A stretch of 64,000 nucleotides of DNA from Roseiarcus sp963836695 (GTDB taxonomy: Bacteria > Pseudomonadota > Alphaproteobacteria > Rhizobiales > Beijerinckiaceae), in the NCBI GenBank assembly GCA_963836695.1, contig CAWIKX010000020.1:1-64000 (forward strand), read 5' to 3'. The position numbers and the translations under genes are program-made. Position 1 is the stretch's first letter; every line of letters begins with the position of its first letter. Below are positions 33,731 to 42,735 of the stretch, in pieces. The notes beneath the pieces were generated by a model, which saw only the letters and a list, made by a program, of their open reading frames with translations, did not search any database and was not told where the DNA came from.

Positions 33731-34159
33731 TCACCGGGCGCAAATCTTCACCACGCCCGGCGCGCCCCACATCGCGCAAGGCGAGAAGCTGAAGCGATAG
33801 GTTCCGGTCGCCGGCGCGACGAAGGTCATGACCCCCGGCGCGTCCGGGACCCCATAGAAATATCCGCCAGGCCCCTCGACATTGGGATCGCGCGGCCGCG
33901 CAACGGTCGCGGCGCTGCCGCTGCGTGGATCGTAGTCGGTCTCCTCCCCGGTCATGCGCGCCGAAATGGTCTGCCCGTTCGAGAACTTGCCGATGAACAA
34001 GGTCGCGGGGCCGTGATAGGTCCAGCAGACCTGCTTTCCAGTGAATCGGATTTGCGCCGCGATCTCCTTATCGCAGGAACTGGCGCGCGAGGACTGAGCG
34101 GCTGCGCAACTCAGCGCGCCGACGAGCGCCATGAAAGAGATCGCGCCGGCCGGTCGCAT
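33731..34159 (-). CDS. Exported hypothetical protein
   Basis: 142 residues from ATG 34159. A signal peptide (GAISFMALVGALSCAAAQSS) precedes a small beta-rich domain: SCDKEIAAQIRFTGKQVCWT, YHGPATLFIGKFSNGQTISA, and a C-terminal GTYRFSFSPCAMWGAPGVVK resembling bacterial pre-peptidase C-like or jelly-roll domains. Four cysteines in the mature part could form disulfides, which fits its position next to the ccm operon on the same strand, though nothing shows a link. Unknown function. Confidence 0.7.
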   Translation of the reverse strand: MRPAGAISFMALVGALSCAAAQSSRASSCDKEIAAQIRFTGKQVCWTYHGPATLFIGKFSNGQTISARMTGEETDYDPRSGSAATVARPRDPNVEGPGGYFYGVPDAPGVMTFVAPATGTYRFSFSPCAMWGAPGVVKICAR

Positions 34160-34226
34160 GCCTGACCTTTCCAACGATGAAACCGCGGGGCAGGGTAACG
34201 CGAAGCTCCCGCCTGCGCGAGGGACG

Positions 34227-34829
34227 CTAGCGGCTGTCCTCGGTAGTCAGCGCGGCGAGCCGCGCTTCCTCCTCGGGACTTAGACCTGGCGTCGCGCTCG
34301 GCGCGCGGCGATAGGCGAAGAGCGCGGCGCCCACGCCGAGGCCGAGAACCAGCACCGGGCTCAGCCACAAGATGAGCGTCTCCGGCTTGAACGGAGGTTT
34401 TAAGAGGATGAAATCGCCGTAGCGCGACACCAGATAGGCCCGCACCGCGTCGTTGCTCTCGCCTTTGCCGATCCGCTCACGAATGAGAAGCCGAATGTCG
34501 CGGGCGAGCGGCGCCTCGGAATCGTCGATCAACTCGTTCTGACAGACCATGCAGCGCAGCTCTTCCGAAAGCGCGCGAGCGCGCGCCTCCAGAGCCGGGT
34601 CCTTCATCATTTCGTCCGGCTGCACGGCGAGCGCGGGGCCCGCGAGGCACGCGAGCCCGAGGCCCAAACAGGCGAGTCTTTGCCTCCACGACCTCGTCCT
34701 GAGGAGCGGCGCCCAAGGCGACGCGTCTCGAAGGACAGTCGAGTGGTCGCCGAGTATTCTGGAGCGTCCTTCGAGACGCCCGCGTCGCGGGCTCCTCAGG
34801 ACGAGGGGTAGCAGGCGAAGCTGACGCAT
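34227..34829 (-). CDS. ccmH: Cytochrome c maturation protein CcmH (CycL), with repeat insertion in its N-terminus
   Basis: The CcmH motif LRCMVCQ holds the redox cysteines (C93, C96), followed by LARDIRLLIRERIGKGESND, AVRAYLVSRYGDFILLKPPF and a C-terminal membrane helix (LILWLSPVLVLGLGVGAALF). CcmH keeps apocytochrome haem-site cysteines reduced. ATG 34829 lies three bases after the ccmF stop. Residues about 8-46, before the signal-peptide core (ACLGLGLACLAGPALA), are encoded by a 115-bp palindromic element, so the leader is about 39 residues longer than usual. Whether the signal peptide still works, or translation begins later, is open. Confidence 0.9.
   Translation of the reverse strand: MRQLRLLPLVLRSPRRGRLEGRSRILGDHSTVLRDASPWAPLLRTRSWRQRLACLGLGLACLAGPALAVQPDEMMKDPALEARARALSEELRCMVCQNELIDDSEAPLARDIRLLIRERIGKGESNDAVRAYLVSRYGDFILLKPPFKPETLILWLSPVLVLGLGVGAALFAYRRAPSATPGLSPEEEARLAALTTEDSR
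34692..34806. repeat. Nested palindromic element inside ccmH
   Basis: Outer arms CCTCGTCCTGAGGAGC (34692-34707) and its exact complement (34791-34806); inner arms GTCTCGAAGGAC (34725-34736) and GTCCTTCGAGAC (34766-34777). The 115-bp unit reads through without a stop in the ccmH frame. Similar CTCAGGACGAGG / GTCTCGAAGGAC elements are abundant between genes in this bacterial order; a copy inside a gene is unusual. Confidence 0.85.
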
Positions 34830-34832
34830 CGT

Positions 34833-36818
34833 CTACTCCGCCGGCTGCGCGAGCGGCTGCGCATTCGCCTTCGCCCTGACGGCTGCGCCGAAGCGAAGTC
34901 GCCGATCAGCCAGCGACAGCGCGCCGCCGAACGCCATGGCGGCGGCGCCAAGCCAGATCAGCGTGACCAGCGGCTTCCAGTAGAGCCGCGCAGGCACGCC
35001 GCCGTCCGGCGCCGGATCGGCGATCGAGACATAGACCTGGCCGAAATTGAGCGTCTTGAGACCCGCTTGGGTCGTCGTCATCTCGCGCGAGGCGAATTGG
35101 CGGCGCGCCGGGGCGATCTCAGCGACGACCGCGTCGCCCGAGCGCACCGTCACTGACGCGACCGTCGCCTTGTAGTTCGGCCCGACGCGCTCGCCGACCG
35201 AATCGAGACTGACCGAATAGGGACCGACTTGCGCGGGGACGCCCTTGTGCAGCGTCGTGATCGTCTCGGCGCCGAATCCGAGGCCCGAGAGGCCGAGCAG
35301 CGTCACGCCCAAGCCCAGATGGGCGAGCGCAGCCCCGAAGAAGGACAATGGCAGGCCAAAGGAACGCTTCAGCGCCACGCCAGCCGTAAGTCCCGGCCGC
35401 CACGCGCGCATGACGACTTCGATCAGCGTGCCGAGGATGACGAAGATCGCTAGCCCCATGGCGAGCGGCGCGAAGATCGGCGCGTTATGGAGCCATGCGG
35501 CGCCAACGATCGCCGCCACGGCCCCGACGATGATGGCGAACGCGAGCCTCTGGACGACCCCTAACAGGTCGCCGCGTTTCCAGGCGAGCGAGAAGCCGAA
35601 CGGCGCGACGAAACACGCGGTGAGCAGGAGCGCGCCGCAAGTAAGGTTGAAGAAGGGCGCGCCGACGGTGATCTTCTCGCCCGTCAGTTGCTCGAGCGCG
35701 AGCGGGTAGAGGGTGCCGAACAGCACGGTCGCGCAGGCCGTCGTCAATAAGAGATTGTTGACGACAAGGGCTCCCTCGCGGGAGATCGGCGCGAACAGTC
35801 CGCCCTGCTTCAGCATCGGGGCGCGCCATGCGAAGAGCGCGAACGAACCGCAAATGAACATCGCCAGAATCGCCAGGATGAAAACGCCGCGACGCGGATC
35901 GTTGGCGAAGGCGTGCACCGAGGTAAGCACGCCCGATCGCACGAGAAAAGTGCCGAGCAGCGAAAAGGAGAAGGCGAGGATGGCGAGAAAGATCGTCCAG
36001 ATCTTCAAGGCGTCGCGCTTCTCCATCACCGCGACCGAATGAAGAAAGGCGGTGCCCGCGAGCCACGGCATGAGAGAGGCGTTCTCGACCGGGTCCCAGA
36101 ACCAGAAGCCGCCCCAGCCGAGCGTATAATAGGCCCAGAAGGATCCGGCGGCGATGCCGAGCGTGAGGAAGCTCCAGGCGACGAGCGTGAACGGACGGAC
36201 GAAGCGCGCCCAGGCCGCATCGATGCGGCCCTCGATCAACGCGGCCGCGGCGAACGAATAGACAATCGAGAAGCCGACATAGCCGAGATAGAGCATCGGC
36301 GGATGGATCGCGAGGCCGGGGTCCTGCAGGATCGGGTTGAGGTCGCGCCCCTCGAACGGCGCGGGGCTAAGGCGCTCGAACGGGTTCGAGGTCAGGAGAA
36401 TGAAGGCGAGGAAGGCGAGGCTGATGAGGCCCTGAACGGCGAGCGCGTCGGCGCGAAGCGTCACCGGCAGCGCGCGGCCGAACAGGGCGACGAGCGCGCC
36501 GAAGATCGCGAGGATAAGAACCCACAAGAGCATCGAGCCTTCGTGGTTTCCCCAGACGCCGGAGATCTTGTAGATCGCTGGCATCGCGACATTAGAGTTC
36601 TCGGCGACGTTGAGAACGGAAAAGTCCGAGGTGAGATGCGCGTTGACGAGCGCGGCGAAAGCGATCGCGATCAGCGCGAGCTGGATCACCGCCGCGTTGC
36701 GCCCAACCGTCATGAGCCCGACGTCGCCGACACGCGCGCCCCAGAAGGGAACGACGGTCTGAATGACCGCGGCCGCGAGCGCGATCACAAGGGCGAAATG
36801 TCCGATCTCGACAATCAT
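34833..36818 (-). CDS. ccmF: Haem lyase subunit CcmF
   Basis: 661 residues with about 15 membrane helices. The WWD haem-handling signature is YTLGWGGFWFWDPVENASLM; GVWGNHEGSMLLWVLIL and HPPMLYLGYVGFSIVYSFAA contain the conserved haem-ligand histidines. With CcmH it ligates haem to apocytochrome c on the periplasmic side. Overlaps ccmE by ATGA. Full length for the family. Confidence 0.97.
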   Translation of the reverse strand: MIVEIGHFALVIALAAAVIQTVVPFWGARVGDVGLMTVGRNAAVIQLALIAIAFAALVNAHLTSDFSVLNVAENSNVAMPAIYKISGVWGNHEGSMLLWVLILAIFGALVALFGRALPVTLRADALAVQGLISLAFLAFILLTSNPFERLSPAPFEGRDLNPILQDPGLAIHPPMLYLGYVGFSIVYSFAAAALIEGRIDAAWARFVRPFTLVAWSFLTLGIAAGSFWAYYTLGWGGFWFWDPVENASLMPWLAGTAFLHSVAVMEKRDALKIWTIFLAILAFSFSLLGTFLVRSGVLTSVHAFANDPRRGVFILAILAMFICGSFALFAWRAPMLKQGGLFAPISREGALVVNNLLLTTACATVLFGTLYPLALEQLTGEKITVGAPFFNLTCGALLLTACFVAPFGFSLAWKRGDLLGVVQRLAFAIIVGAVAAIVGAAWLHNAPIFAPLAMGLAIFVILGTLIEVVMRAWRPGLTAGVALKRSFGLPLSFFGAALAHLGLGVTLLGLSGLGFGAETITTLHKGVPAQVGPYSVSLDSVGERVGPNYKATVASVTVRSGDAVVAEIAPARRQFASREMTTTQAGLKTLNFGQVYVSIADPAPDGGVPARLYWKPLVTLIWLGAAAMAFGGALSLADRRLRFGAAVRAKANAQPLAQPAE

Positions 36819-37267
36819 TGCGTCGCCGCCGTCGTTCCTTCCTGCCAGCGTCCCTGTTTCTTCAGCGCGTCGACCACCTCGCGCGGCATGTAGCGCTCGT
36901 CGTGCTTGGCGAGGATCGTCTCGGCCCGCATCTGGCCGGGCAACTCCAGCACGCCTTCGGCGACGACGCCCTGACCCTCGCGGAAGAGGTCCGGCAAGAG
37001 GCCCTGATAGGCGACTTTCAGATCATGCGCGCCGTCAGTGAGGACGAAAGCGACATTCTGGTCGGCGGACTTGACGAGCGAGCCCGTCTTGACGAGGCCG
37101 CCGATGCGCAGCCGCGCGCCAGGCGCGACGGCCTTTTGCGCGACTTCGGAGGGGCTGTAAAAGAACACGATGCTGTCGCTCAGCGCATAAAGCGAAAGGC
37201 CAGCCGCTGCGCCGACGACGGCGAGGGCTGCACCGATCAACGCAAGGCGGCGGCCGCGGCGGGTCAA
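36815..37267 (-). CDS. ccmE: Haem chaperone CcmE
   Basis: 150 residues: one N-terminal anchor (LALIGAALAVVGAAAGLSLY) and a periplasmic OB-fold (RIGGLVKTGSLVKS, FVLTDGAHDLKVAYQGLLPD, VVAEGVLELPGQMRAETILA). The covalent haem-binding histidine is H122 in KHDERYMP, with Y126. Carries haem to CcmF. Overlaps its neighbours on both sides by ATGA. Confidence 0.97.
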   Translation of the reverse strand: MTRRGRRLALIGAALAVVGAAAGLSLYALSDSIVFFYSPSEVAQKAVAPGARLRIGGLVKTGSLVKSADQNVAFVLTDGAHDLKVAYQGLLPDLFREGQGVVAEGVLELPGQMRAETILAKHDERYMPREVVDALKKQGRWQEGTTAATQ

Positions 37268-38352
37268 TTGGCGTCTCCGAGGCCGAGGTCGCGCGCCAGC
37301 GCGTCGAGGCTCGCGACCGCGTTGGCGTCCGGCGCGAGCGCCTTGCGGGCGCTCATGAGCGCCGCCTTGGCCTTGTCGGCCTCATGCAGCACGGTATAGG
37401 CGCGAATAAGGCGGCTCCATTCGTCGACGCCGCCGCCGTTGCTGGCGAGCCGCGTGGCCAGTTTGGACACCATGCCCTCGATCATTGGCCGCTCAGCCTC
37501 GGGAATGGCGGCGGCGTCTGTCGCGGGCGCGGGCTCGCCCTTGAGCGCCGCGAGCCGCGTCTTCACCATGCTTACCCAAGGGGCATCAGGCGGCGAATCC
37601 GCGAGGAGCGACTCGTAATCGCGAATGGCGTCGGCCTTCTTGCCGTCCTGCTCGGCGGCGAGCGCGACATAGTAGCGCGCCTGCGGTTGTCCGTGCTGCT
37701 CGGCGAGCGCCCGGTCGAACGCCTGCCTCGCTTCATCGGTGACGACGCCGCCCGCCGCGGCGGTGAGGGCCTCGCCATAAGCAGAACGCCGCAAGGGGTC
37801 CTCGCCGAGAAGGCGCAGCGCCTCCGCATAGGCGTGCGCGGCGTCGGAATAGCGCTCAAGCCGCATGTAAACCGGCGCGATAACCGCCCAGCCCTTGCCG
37901 TCGTCGGGCTTGGCGGTGAGACGCGCCTCGACCGCGGCCACCGCCGCCTCGATCTCGCCATTCGACTGCGGCGCGACTTTGCGGCTCGCCAACGGCTCAT
38001 CGGGCATCATCGGTTGGCCGAGCCGCGCATAGAGCGGAAACGCGATCGCCGGCAGCCCGACCGCGATCAGCGCCGCCGCTGCGAGGCGCGTGCGCCGGGC
38101 CGGCAAGGGCGTCTCGGAAGTGTCGGACGCCGCGATCAGGCGGCGTGCGGCTTCGGCGCGAGCGCTGTCGGCCTCCCCTTGCGGCAGGAGCCCGCGCTCG
38201 ACGTCGCGCCGGATTTCCTCGAGTTGCGCCTTATAGAACGCCGCTTCGTTCGCCGCTCCGTCCGCTGTGGCGGCAGGCGACGGGCGAAGCAGTGGCCATA
38301 AAGCGGCGAGAACGGCCAGAGCCGCCATCCCCGCCAGGACGAACCACACCAT
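37264..38352 (-). CDS. ccmI: Cytochrome c maturation protein CcmI
   Basis: 362 residues. Two N-terminal hydrophobic helices (VWFVLAGMAALAVLAALWPL and RLAAAALIAVGLPAIAFPLY) flank a cytoplasmic loop with AFYKAQLEEIRRDVERGLL; a TPR-rich periplasmic half follows (VYMRLERYSDAAHAYAEALR, RYYVALAAEQDGKKADAIRD). CcmI presents apocytochrome c to the CcmF-CcmH complex. First gene of the ccmI-E-F-H operon. Confidence 0.94.
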   Translation of the reverse strand: MVWFVLAGMAALAVLAALWPLLRPSPAATADGAANEAAFYKAQLEEIRRDVERGLLPQGEADSARAEAARRLIAASDTSETPLPARRTRLAAAALIAVGLPAIAFPLYARLGQPMMPDEPLASRKVAPQSNGEIEAAVAAVEARLTAKPDDGKGWAVIAPVYMRLERYSDAAHAYAEALRLLGEDPLRRSAYGEALTAAAGGVVTDEARQAFDRALAEQHGQPQARYYVALAAEQDGKKADAIRDYESLLADSPPDAPWVSMVKTRLAALKGEPAPATDAAAIPEAERPMIEGMVSKLATRLASNGGGVDEWSRLIRAYTVLHEADKAKAALMSARKALAPDANAVASLDALARDLGLGDAN

Positions 38353-38506
38353 TCATGAGCCTCAACGCGACGCCTGGAGGGGCCGCGGGAAGAAGTCGGA
38401 GCCCTGTTATCGCAAAGCGAAGTTTAGGTCTTGTCAAAATGGAACGAACCGCGACCGACCCCGGGTTTTGGGCAGGCCGAGGGCTTTGTCGGGGGAGCCG
38501 AATGGA

Positions 38507-39260
38507 TCAGGCCAGGGGCCTTCCCCCGTCCACGGACAAAATCGCCCCGGTGGTGAAGGTCAAGCTTGTTGCCGCCGCCAGCACGGCGCGAGCCACCTCC
38601 TCTGGGTCGGCCAGTCTGCGCAGCGGCGTCCGGCCGGCTTGCTCATCGCGCCAGCTTTGGTCCAAGCCCCGCACGAACTCGGTATCGACCAGGCCGGGGG
38701 AAACGGAAACGACGCGGATGTCTGGCGCCAGCGCTCGCGCGAGCGACTTTGGTCAGATTGTCGACCGCGGCCTTCGAGGCGCAATAGGCGATGTTGCTGC
38801 CCATCGCCGTGACCGCGGCGATCGAGGAAATGTTGACGATCGCCCCGCCTCCGCTTCGCCGCATGAGCGGCAAAGCCGCCTTGACGCTTGCGATCACGCC
38901 TCGGACATTGACGTCGAGGATGCGGCTGATGAGCGCATCGTCCAGCGCATCGAGATCGCCATGCGGCACGAAGCGCGTCGTTCCGTGTGAGTTAACAAGA
39001 AGGTCGAGTCGGCCGTGCCGCTCGTCGACCGCCGCGATCGCGTCCTTGAGCGCTGCGGTGTCGGTCACCGGCATGCGCAACGCCATGTGCCCATTACCGG
39101 GCAACGCGCCAAGCACGGCTTCCGCCTTCGCAGCCGATGAATTGTACCCAATGGCGACAGCGGCGCCGGCTTCCGCCAGCGCCTTACAGATCGCCGCGCC
39201 AATCCCCCCCGCCCCGCCGGTTACGACAGCCACGCGGCTCGCCAAAGGCTGAGAGGACAT
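38507..39260 (-). CDS. Short-chain dehydrogenase/reductase (one +1 frameshift)
   Basis: NAD(P)-dependent SDR of about 250 residues. RVAVVTGGAGGIGAAICKAL (cofactor loop), LLVNSHGTTRF, IVNISSIAAV and YCASKAAVDNL (catalytic Y and K) are intact; then the frame breaks at about 38741 and continues one base over as VSVSPGLVDTEFVRGLDQSW through TTGAILSVDGGRPLA. Total length 754 = 3n+1 fits one inserted base. Last gene of the long catabolic cluster, 18 bases after the dehydrogenase gene. Possibly oxidises a sugar or sugar acid; inference only. Confidence 0.8.
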
Positions 39261-39278
39261 GGCGCGGCGCTCTTCCCA

Positions 39279-40227
39279 CTATTCCGAGGGTTGCGAGCGG
39301 CGATGCGCGACGAGGGCCATGAGCCGCCTATCTCGCCACGCCGACCGTTCGGGAAGTTTGTCATGCGCCAGCGCCGCGCGGCGCTCCGATCTCGCGCGCT
39401 CGATCAGTTCCGGCGACCAAGGGCGGGGATTGGAGCGTGATTGCGCGATCGAGTGGTAAAGCGGCCCAAGCCGGCGAGCGTAGTCGTCCACGCCGCCCGG
39501 CGCGTTCAAATCGATCGTCTCGAACGGCCCCATGAACGACCAGCGCAAGCCGAGCCCCTGCGAGACACAGAGGTCGATGTCGGCGGCGCTAGCATAGCCC
39601 TCCTCGAACAAAGCCCAGGCTTCTTTGAGAAGGACGCCTTGGAGGCGGTTGAGGATAAACCCTTCGATCTCCCGATTGACGACGATCGGCGCCTGGCCGA
39701 CCCCCTCCATCACGGCGCGAAGCCAAGGCAGGATCGCCGGATCGGTCCACGGCGCCGGAACGAGTTCGACCAGCGGCACGAGATGCGGAGGGTTGACGGG
39801 ATGGGCGATGAGAAACCGCTCTCGCCGCGGCGCATGCTCAGTGAAGGCGGAAGCCGGAATGCCGGAGCTCGAACTTCCGACGACCGCGTCATCCCGGATC
39901 AAGGCGCCGATGGCCTCCGAGACCTCGCGTTTCTCGGGAATGCGCTCGAACACTGAATTCTTGAACGTAGTCGACGTCGGCGACCGCGGCGCGCAAGTCG
40001 TCGACGACGGTCACGCGCGAGCAAATGGCGTCCACGCCATCCACGAGGCCGGCTTTCGCCATGTCTTCGAGACTTGCACGAATCCGCGCAGCCGTTGTCC
40101 GCCGAATGTCTTCGCTTGCGTCGAACGCGCGGACGGTGACGCCTGCGCGCGCGAAGACAATGGCCCAAGCTGAGCCAACAAGGCCCGCGCCGACGATACC
40201 GACCGTTTTTACAGAGGAGCTGGCCAT
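39279..40227 (-). CDS. 3-hydroxyacyl-CoA/L-gulonate 3-dehydrogenase-like protein (one +1 frameshift)
   Basis: Dehydrogenase of about 315 residues, lambda-crystallin type. The N-terminal Rossmann part starts at ATG 40227 (KTVGIVGAGLVGSAWAIVFA, RAGVTVRAFDASEDIRRTTA) and runs to DYVQE; the next segment VFERIPEKREVSEAIGALIR is one base over, at about 39955 (an extra T would explain it). SSSSGIPASAF, RFLIAHPVNPPHLVPLVELV and GFILNRLQGVLLKEAWALFE are conserved, with the catalytic histidine in AHPVNPP. Length 949 = 3n+1. The start overlaps the stop of the hydrolase gene by one base. L-gulonate-type oxidation fits the sugar theme. Confidence 0.82.
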
Positions 40228-41114
40228 CAACGCACCCGCGAGTTTTCGCCGTCCGCGAGGCAAATCTCGCTGATCCGCAGCCCGTCCGCGGTGATCCGGG
40301 ACGGGAAGCGGTCTTTCAGGCGCTCTTCGTGGACCGCAATGACGCGGCGCGCCTCATAGCCCACGGATTTCATCATCGCTTCGGTCGCCATCACGAGATT
40401 CTCCTGACTTCCGACGGCGAGGCCGACCGGCACATACATCTGATCGACGTCGACGACCGCTCCGGGTCCCTCGACATTCTCGAACACGTACACAAGATCG
40501 CCAGCGAGCGCCCAGGCGTCGCTCGATTGAGCCTTCCCGTCGTTGCGCACGTGCACCCACATCGAGCCGTAAGTGTGGCTGTCATAGGCGACGTGCAGGT
40601 CGATGTTCGGAAGGACATTCTCGAGCGAACCGTCGATGCAGACGAGTCGCTTCTGGCGGGCGAGATCCACCCCGCGGATGATATCGCCGGGATCGACGGC
40701 GACCATCATCCAGCGCAGCCGGTCGGGCAGCGACATGGCCCAGACCCATTTCGTGATCTCGCGTTCCTGGATGTAGAAGGTCGCCTTCGGGAAGTCCTCG
40801 ACATTGCCGAAATGATCGAAATGCGCGTGGCTGATGAACACCGTGTCGACGTCGGCTGGCGTCAGCCCCACGCCCGCCAGCACTTCCTTCGGCGTGCGCC
40901 AGTTCTCGACCCCGAACCTGTCGCCAAGGACCTTGCCGTATTCCTTGTTGTTGAAGCCCACATCGACCATTGCGACGTGGTTCTTGCCCTTGATTAGCGC
41001 GTAGCAATAGGGGAGCTTGACGTAGCCCTGATTGTGCGCGCCGTAGAGAACGCCGCTCTTGTGGTACTTGGTGACGTACGAGTACTCCAGAACCCAAATC
41101 GAGTAGTCGGCCAT
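40227..41114 (-). CDS. Metallo-beta-lactamase-fold hydrolase, N-acyl homoserine lactonase-like
   Basis: 295 residues. The dinuclear zinc motif is H96-A-H98-F-D100-H101, with further ligands likely at H180 (YDSHTYGS), D206 (LAGDLVYV) and H262 (AVHEERL). LPYCYALIKGKNHVAMVDVG is the usual first strand pair. Family members hydrolyse lactones, including homoserine lactones, but in this operon between a HisD-type and a gulonate-type dehydrogenase an aldonolactonase role is more likely; that is inference. Starts behind GGAGGGAACGC. Confidence 0.88.
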   Translation of the reverse strand: MADYSIWVLEYSYVTKYHKSGVLYGAHNQGYVKLPYCYALIKGKNHVAMVDVGFNNKEYGKVLGDRFGVENWRTPKEVLAGVGLTPADVDTVFISHAHFDHFGNVEDFPKATFYIQEREITKWVWAMSLPDRLRWMMVAVDPGDIIRGVDLARQKRLVCIDGSLENVLPNIDLHVAYDSHTYGSMWVHVRNDGKAQSSDAWALAGDLVYVFENVEGPGAVVDVDQMYVPVGLAVGSQENLVMATEAMMKSVGYEARRVIAVHEERLKDRFPSRITADGLRISEICLADGENSRVR

Positions 41115-41133
41115 GCGTTCCCTCCTTCACTAT

Positions 41134-41685
41134 TCATGAGCCGCGCGCCATGAGAGGCGCGCAATTGCAGCAGGACTGGCGGAAGTCGACCATCGTCATG
41201 CCGAGCTTGTCGCTGGAAGAACGCTGAACAAGCCGATAGGCGGCCGTGACGCGATCGAGAGCGAGCGACACGTCGACAGTTCCATGATTCGCGGAAGCTT
41301 CCAGCGCGTCGAGGCATGCGCCGACGAGGCGAGCGGCGCGAATGAGGTTTTCCACCTGACGCTCGCAGCCGCGCGGCGCGCTTAGGTCACCGAGCGTCGC
41401 GGTCACTTCGCGCCATTGCTCGCGCGCTACGGCGACGGCTGGGAGATCGACGATCTCGCGCCTCTGGCTAGCTTGCGCCAAAACCAAAAGGCCAGCCGCC
41501 TGTCCGATAAGCCGGCGCAGCGCGTCATAGGGCCGTCGTAAAGCCGCCGCCGCGGCGGCGTCGGCTTCCGCGACGTCAGGCTCAGGAAGCGCCGGCTCGG
41601 CGGCGACGGCGGGACAATCCCAGCGATGTACCAAGGCCGCGCGATCGAGCATCTCTCTGCCGCTACTCGGCATGATGGACCTCAT
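41134..41685 (-). CDS. Hypothetical protein in sugar catabolic operon
   Basis: 183 residues, no family recognised. Alanine- and arginine-rich, mostly helical (ALRRPYDALRRLIGQAAGLL, VENLIRAARLVGACLDALEA). The C-terminal end has a cysteine cluster, VDFRQSCCNCAPL. Overlaps the end of the LacI gene by 23 bases and lies 19 bases before the hydrolase gene, so it is part of the operon. An in-frame ATG at 41673 is an alternative start. No signal peptide or membrane segment. Confidence 0.65.
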   Translation of the reverse strand: MRSIMPSSGREMLDRAALVHRWDCPAVAAEPALPEPDVAEADAAAAAALRRPYDALRRLIGQAAGLLVLAQASQRREIVDLPAVAVAREQWREVTATLGDLSAPRGCERQVENLIRAARLVGACLDALEASANHGTVDVSLALDRVTAAYRLVQRSSSDKLGMTMVDFRQSCCNCAPLMARGS

Positions 41686-42709
41686 GGGTGGAGGCGCGTT
41701 CGATAAGCTCGCCGGGTAAGCGTTCGATCCGAGGCTTCAGCTGCGCGGAGTCGAACAGCATTTCAATGAGCTGCATCGTCACGTCGATCATCTTGCCCAC
41801 CGGCTGGCGCACGGTGGTCAGCGCATGGGAGGGCCAGCGCGCCATGGCGATGTCGTCGAAGCCGACGACGGAGAGATCGCCCGGAATGTCGAGCCCAAAC
41901 TCCCGGCGCGCAGCATCCATAAAGCCGATGGCGAGAATATCATTGGCGCAGAACACCGCGTCCGGACGGACGATCCCGGCGCCAAGCAGGCGGAAGGCGG
42001 CCTTATATCCCAGCTCATAGGCGAAGGCGCCAGCCTCGACGCAGATCGGTTCCTTGAGACCCCGGTCGAGGCATCCGCGCCGAAAGCCGTCCCAGCGGTC
42101 GACGTTGGTGGAGGCGTCCGGTCGGCCGGCAACGAATGCGAGCCGCCGATGACCAAGCTTGATCAAATGGTCGGCGACAAGCAGCCCGCCGCCGACATTG
42201 TCGCAGGTCACGCCGAATGCGTCGACATTCAGCGGGCGCCGGTTGAAGAAGAGAACCGGCGTGCCCGCCCGCCCGCACGCTTCGGCGGCCTCGGACGACA
42301 GGGTCGCCGCGAGAACAATGACCACATCGGGCTGATAAGACAGGAGAAGCTTCACCGCGTCGTCGAGCGTATCGCTTGAGCCGGCCGCCGACAGCATCAC
42401 ATTGAGGTCGATCTCGCGCAGCTTTTCCGTGAGGCGCGTGAGCACCTCCGGATAGAAAGGGTTCGTGATGTCGGAGGTCACCACGCCCGCAATCCGGGTG
42501 CGCTTGGTGATCAGGCTTCGCGCCAGCGGATTGGGGGCGTAGCCGATTTCGGCCGCTCGTGTGAGGACAGCTTTCCTGGTGCTCGGCGCGATCACCGCGT
42601 CGGTATAGAACGCGCGCGATATGGTCGAGGTCGACAGGCTCAGGTCGCGTGCGAGGTCCTTCACCGTCACGCGAGCCTTGCGAACGCGAGTCCTGTCGCC
42701 CCCACTCAT
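41663..42709 (-). CDS. LacI-family transcriptional regulator
   Basis: 348 residues from ATG 42709. HTH and hinge: VTVKDLARDLSLSTSTISRA (about 14-33), then AEIGYAPNPLARSLITKRTR. Effector domain: IAGVVTSDITNPFYPEVLTR, PDVVIVLAATLSSEAAEACG, LIKLGHRRLAFVAGRPDAST, FCANDILAIGFMDAARREFG and LSVVGFDDIAMARWPSHALT. It sits inside the catabolic cluster, 26 bases after the HisD-type gene. The two palindromes with a central ACGT at 45346 and 48969 have the shape of LacI operators and are its likely targets. Confidence 0.93.
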   Translation of the reverse strand: MSGGDRTRVRKARVTVKDLARDLSLSTSTISRAFYTDAVIAPSTRKAVLTRAAEIGYAPNPLARSLITKRTRIAGVVTSDITNPFYPEVLTRLTEKLREIDLNVMLSAAGSSDTLDDAVKLLLSYQPDVVIVLAATLSSEAAEACGRAGTPVLFFNRRPLNVDAFGVTCDNVGGGLLVADHLIKLGHRRLAFVAGRPDASTNVDRWDGFRRGCLDRGLKEPICVEAGAFAYELGYKAAFRLLGAGIVRPDAVFCANDILAIGFMDAARREFGLDIPGDLSVVGFDDIAMARWPSHALTTVRQPVGKMIDVTMQLIEMLFDSAQLKPRIERLPGELIERASTHEVHHAE

Positions 42710-42735
42710 CGACGCGCGCCCCTTAAGGCGCCCGC

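Noticed and set aside
35913..36893. 326-residue plus-strand open frame over ccmF
   Set aside because: Highly charged, no motifs, fully antisense to ccmF and ccmE.
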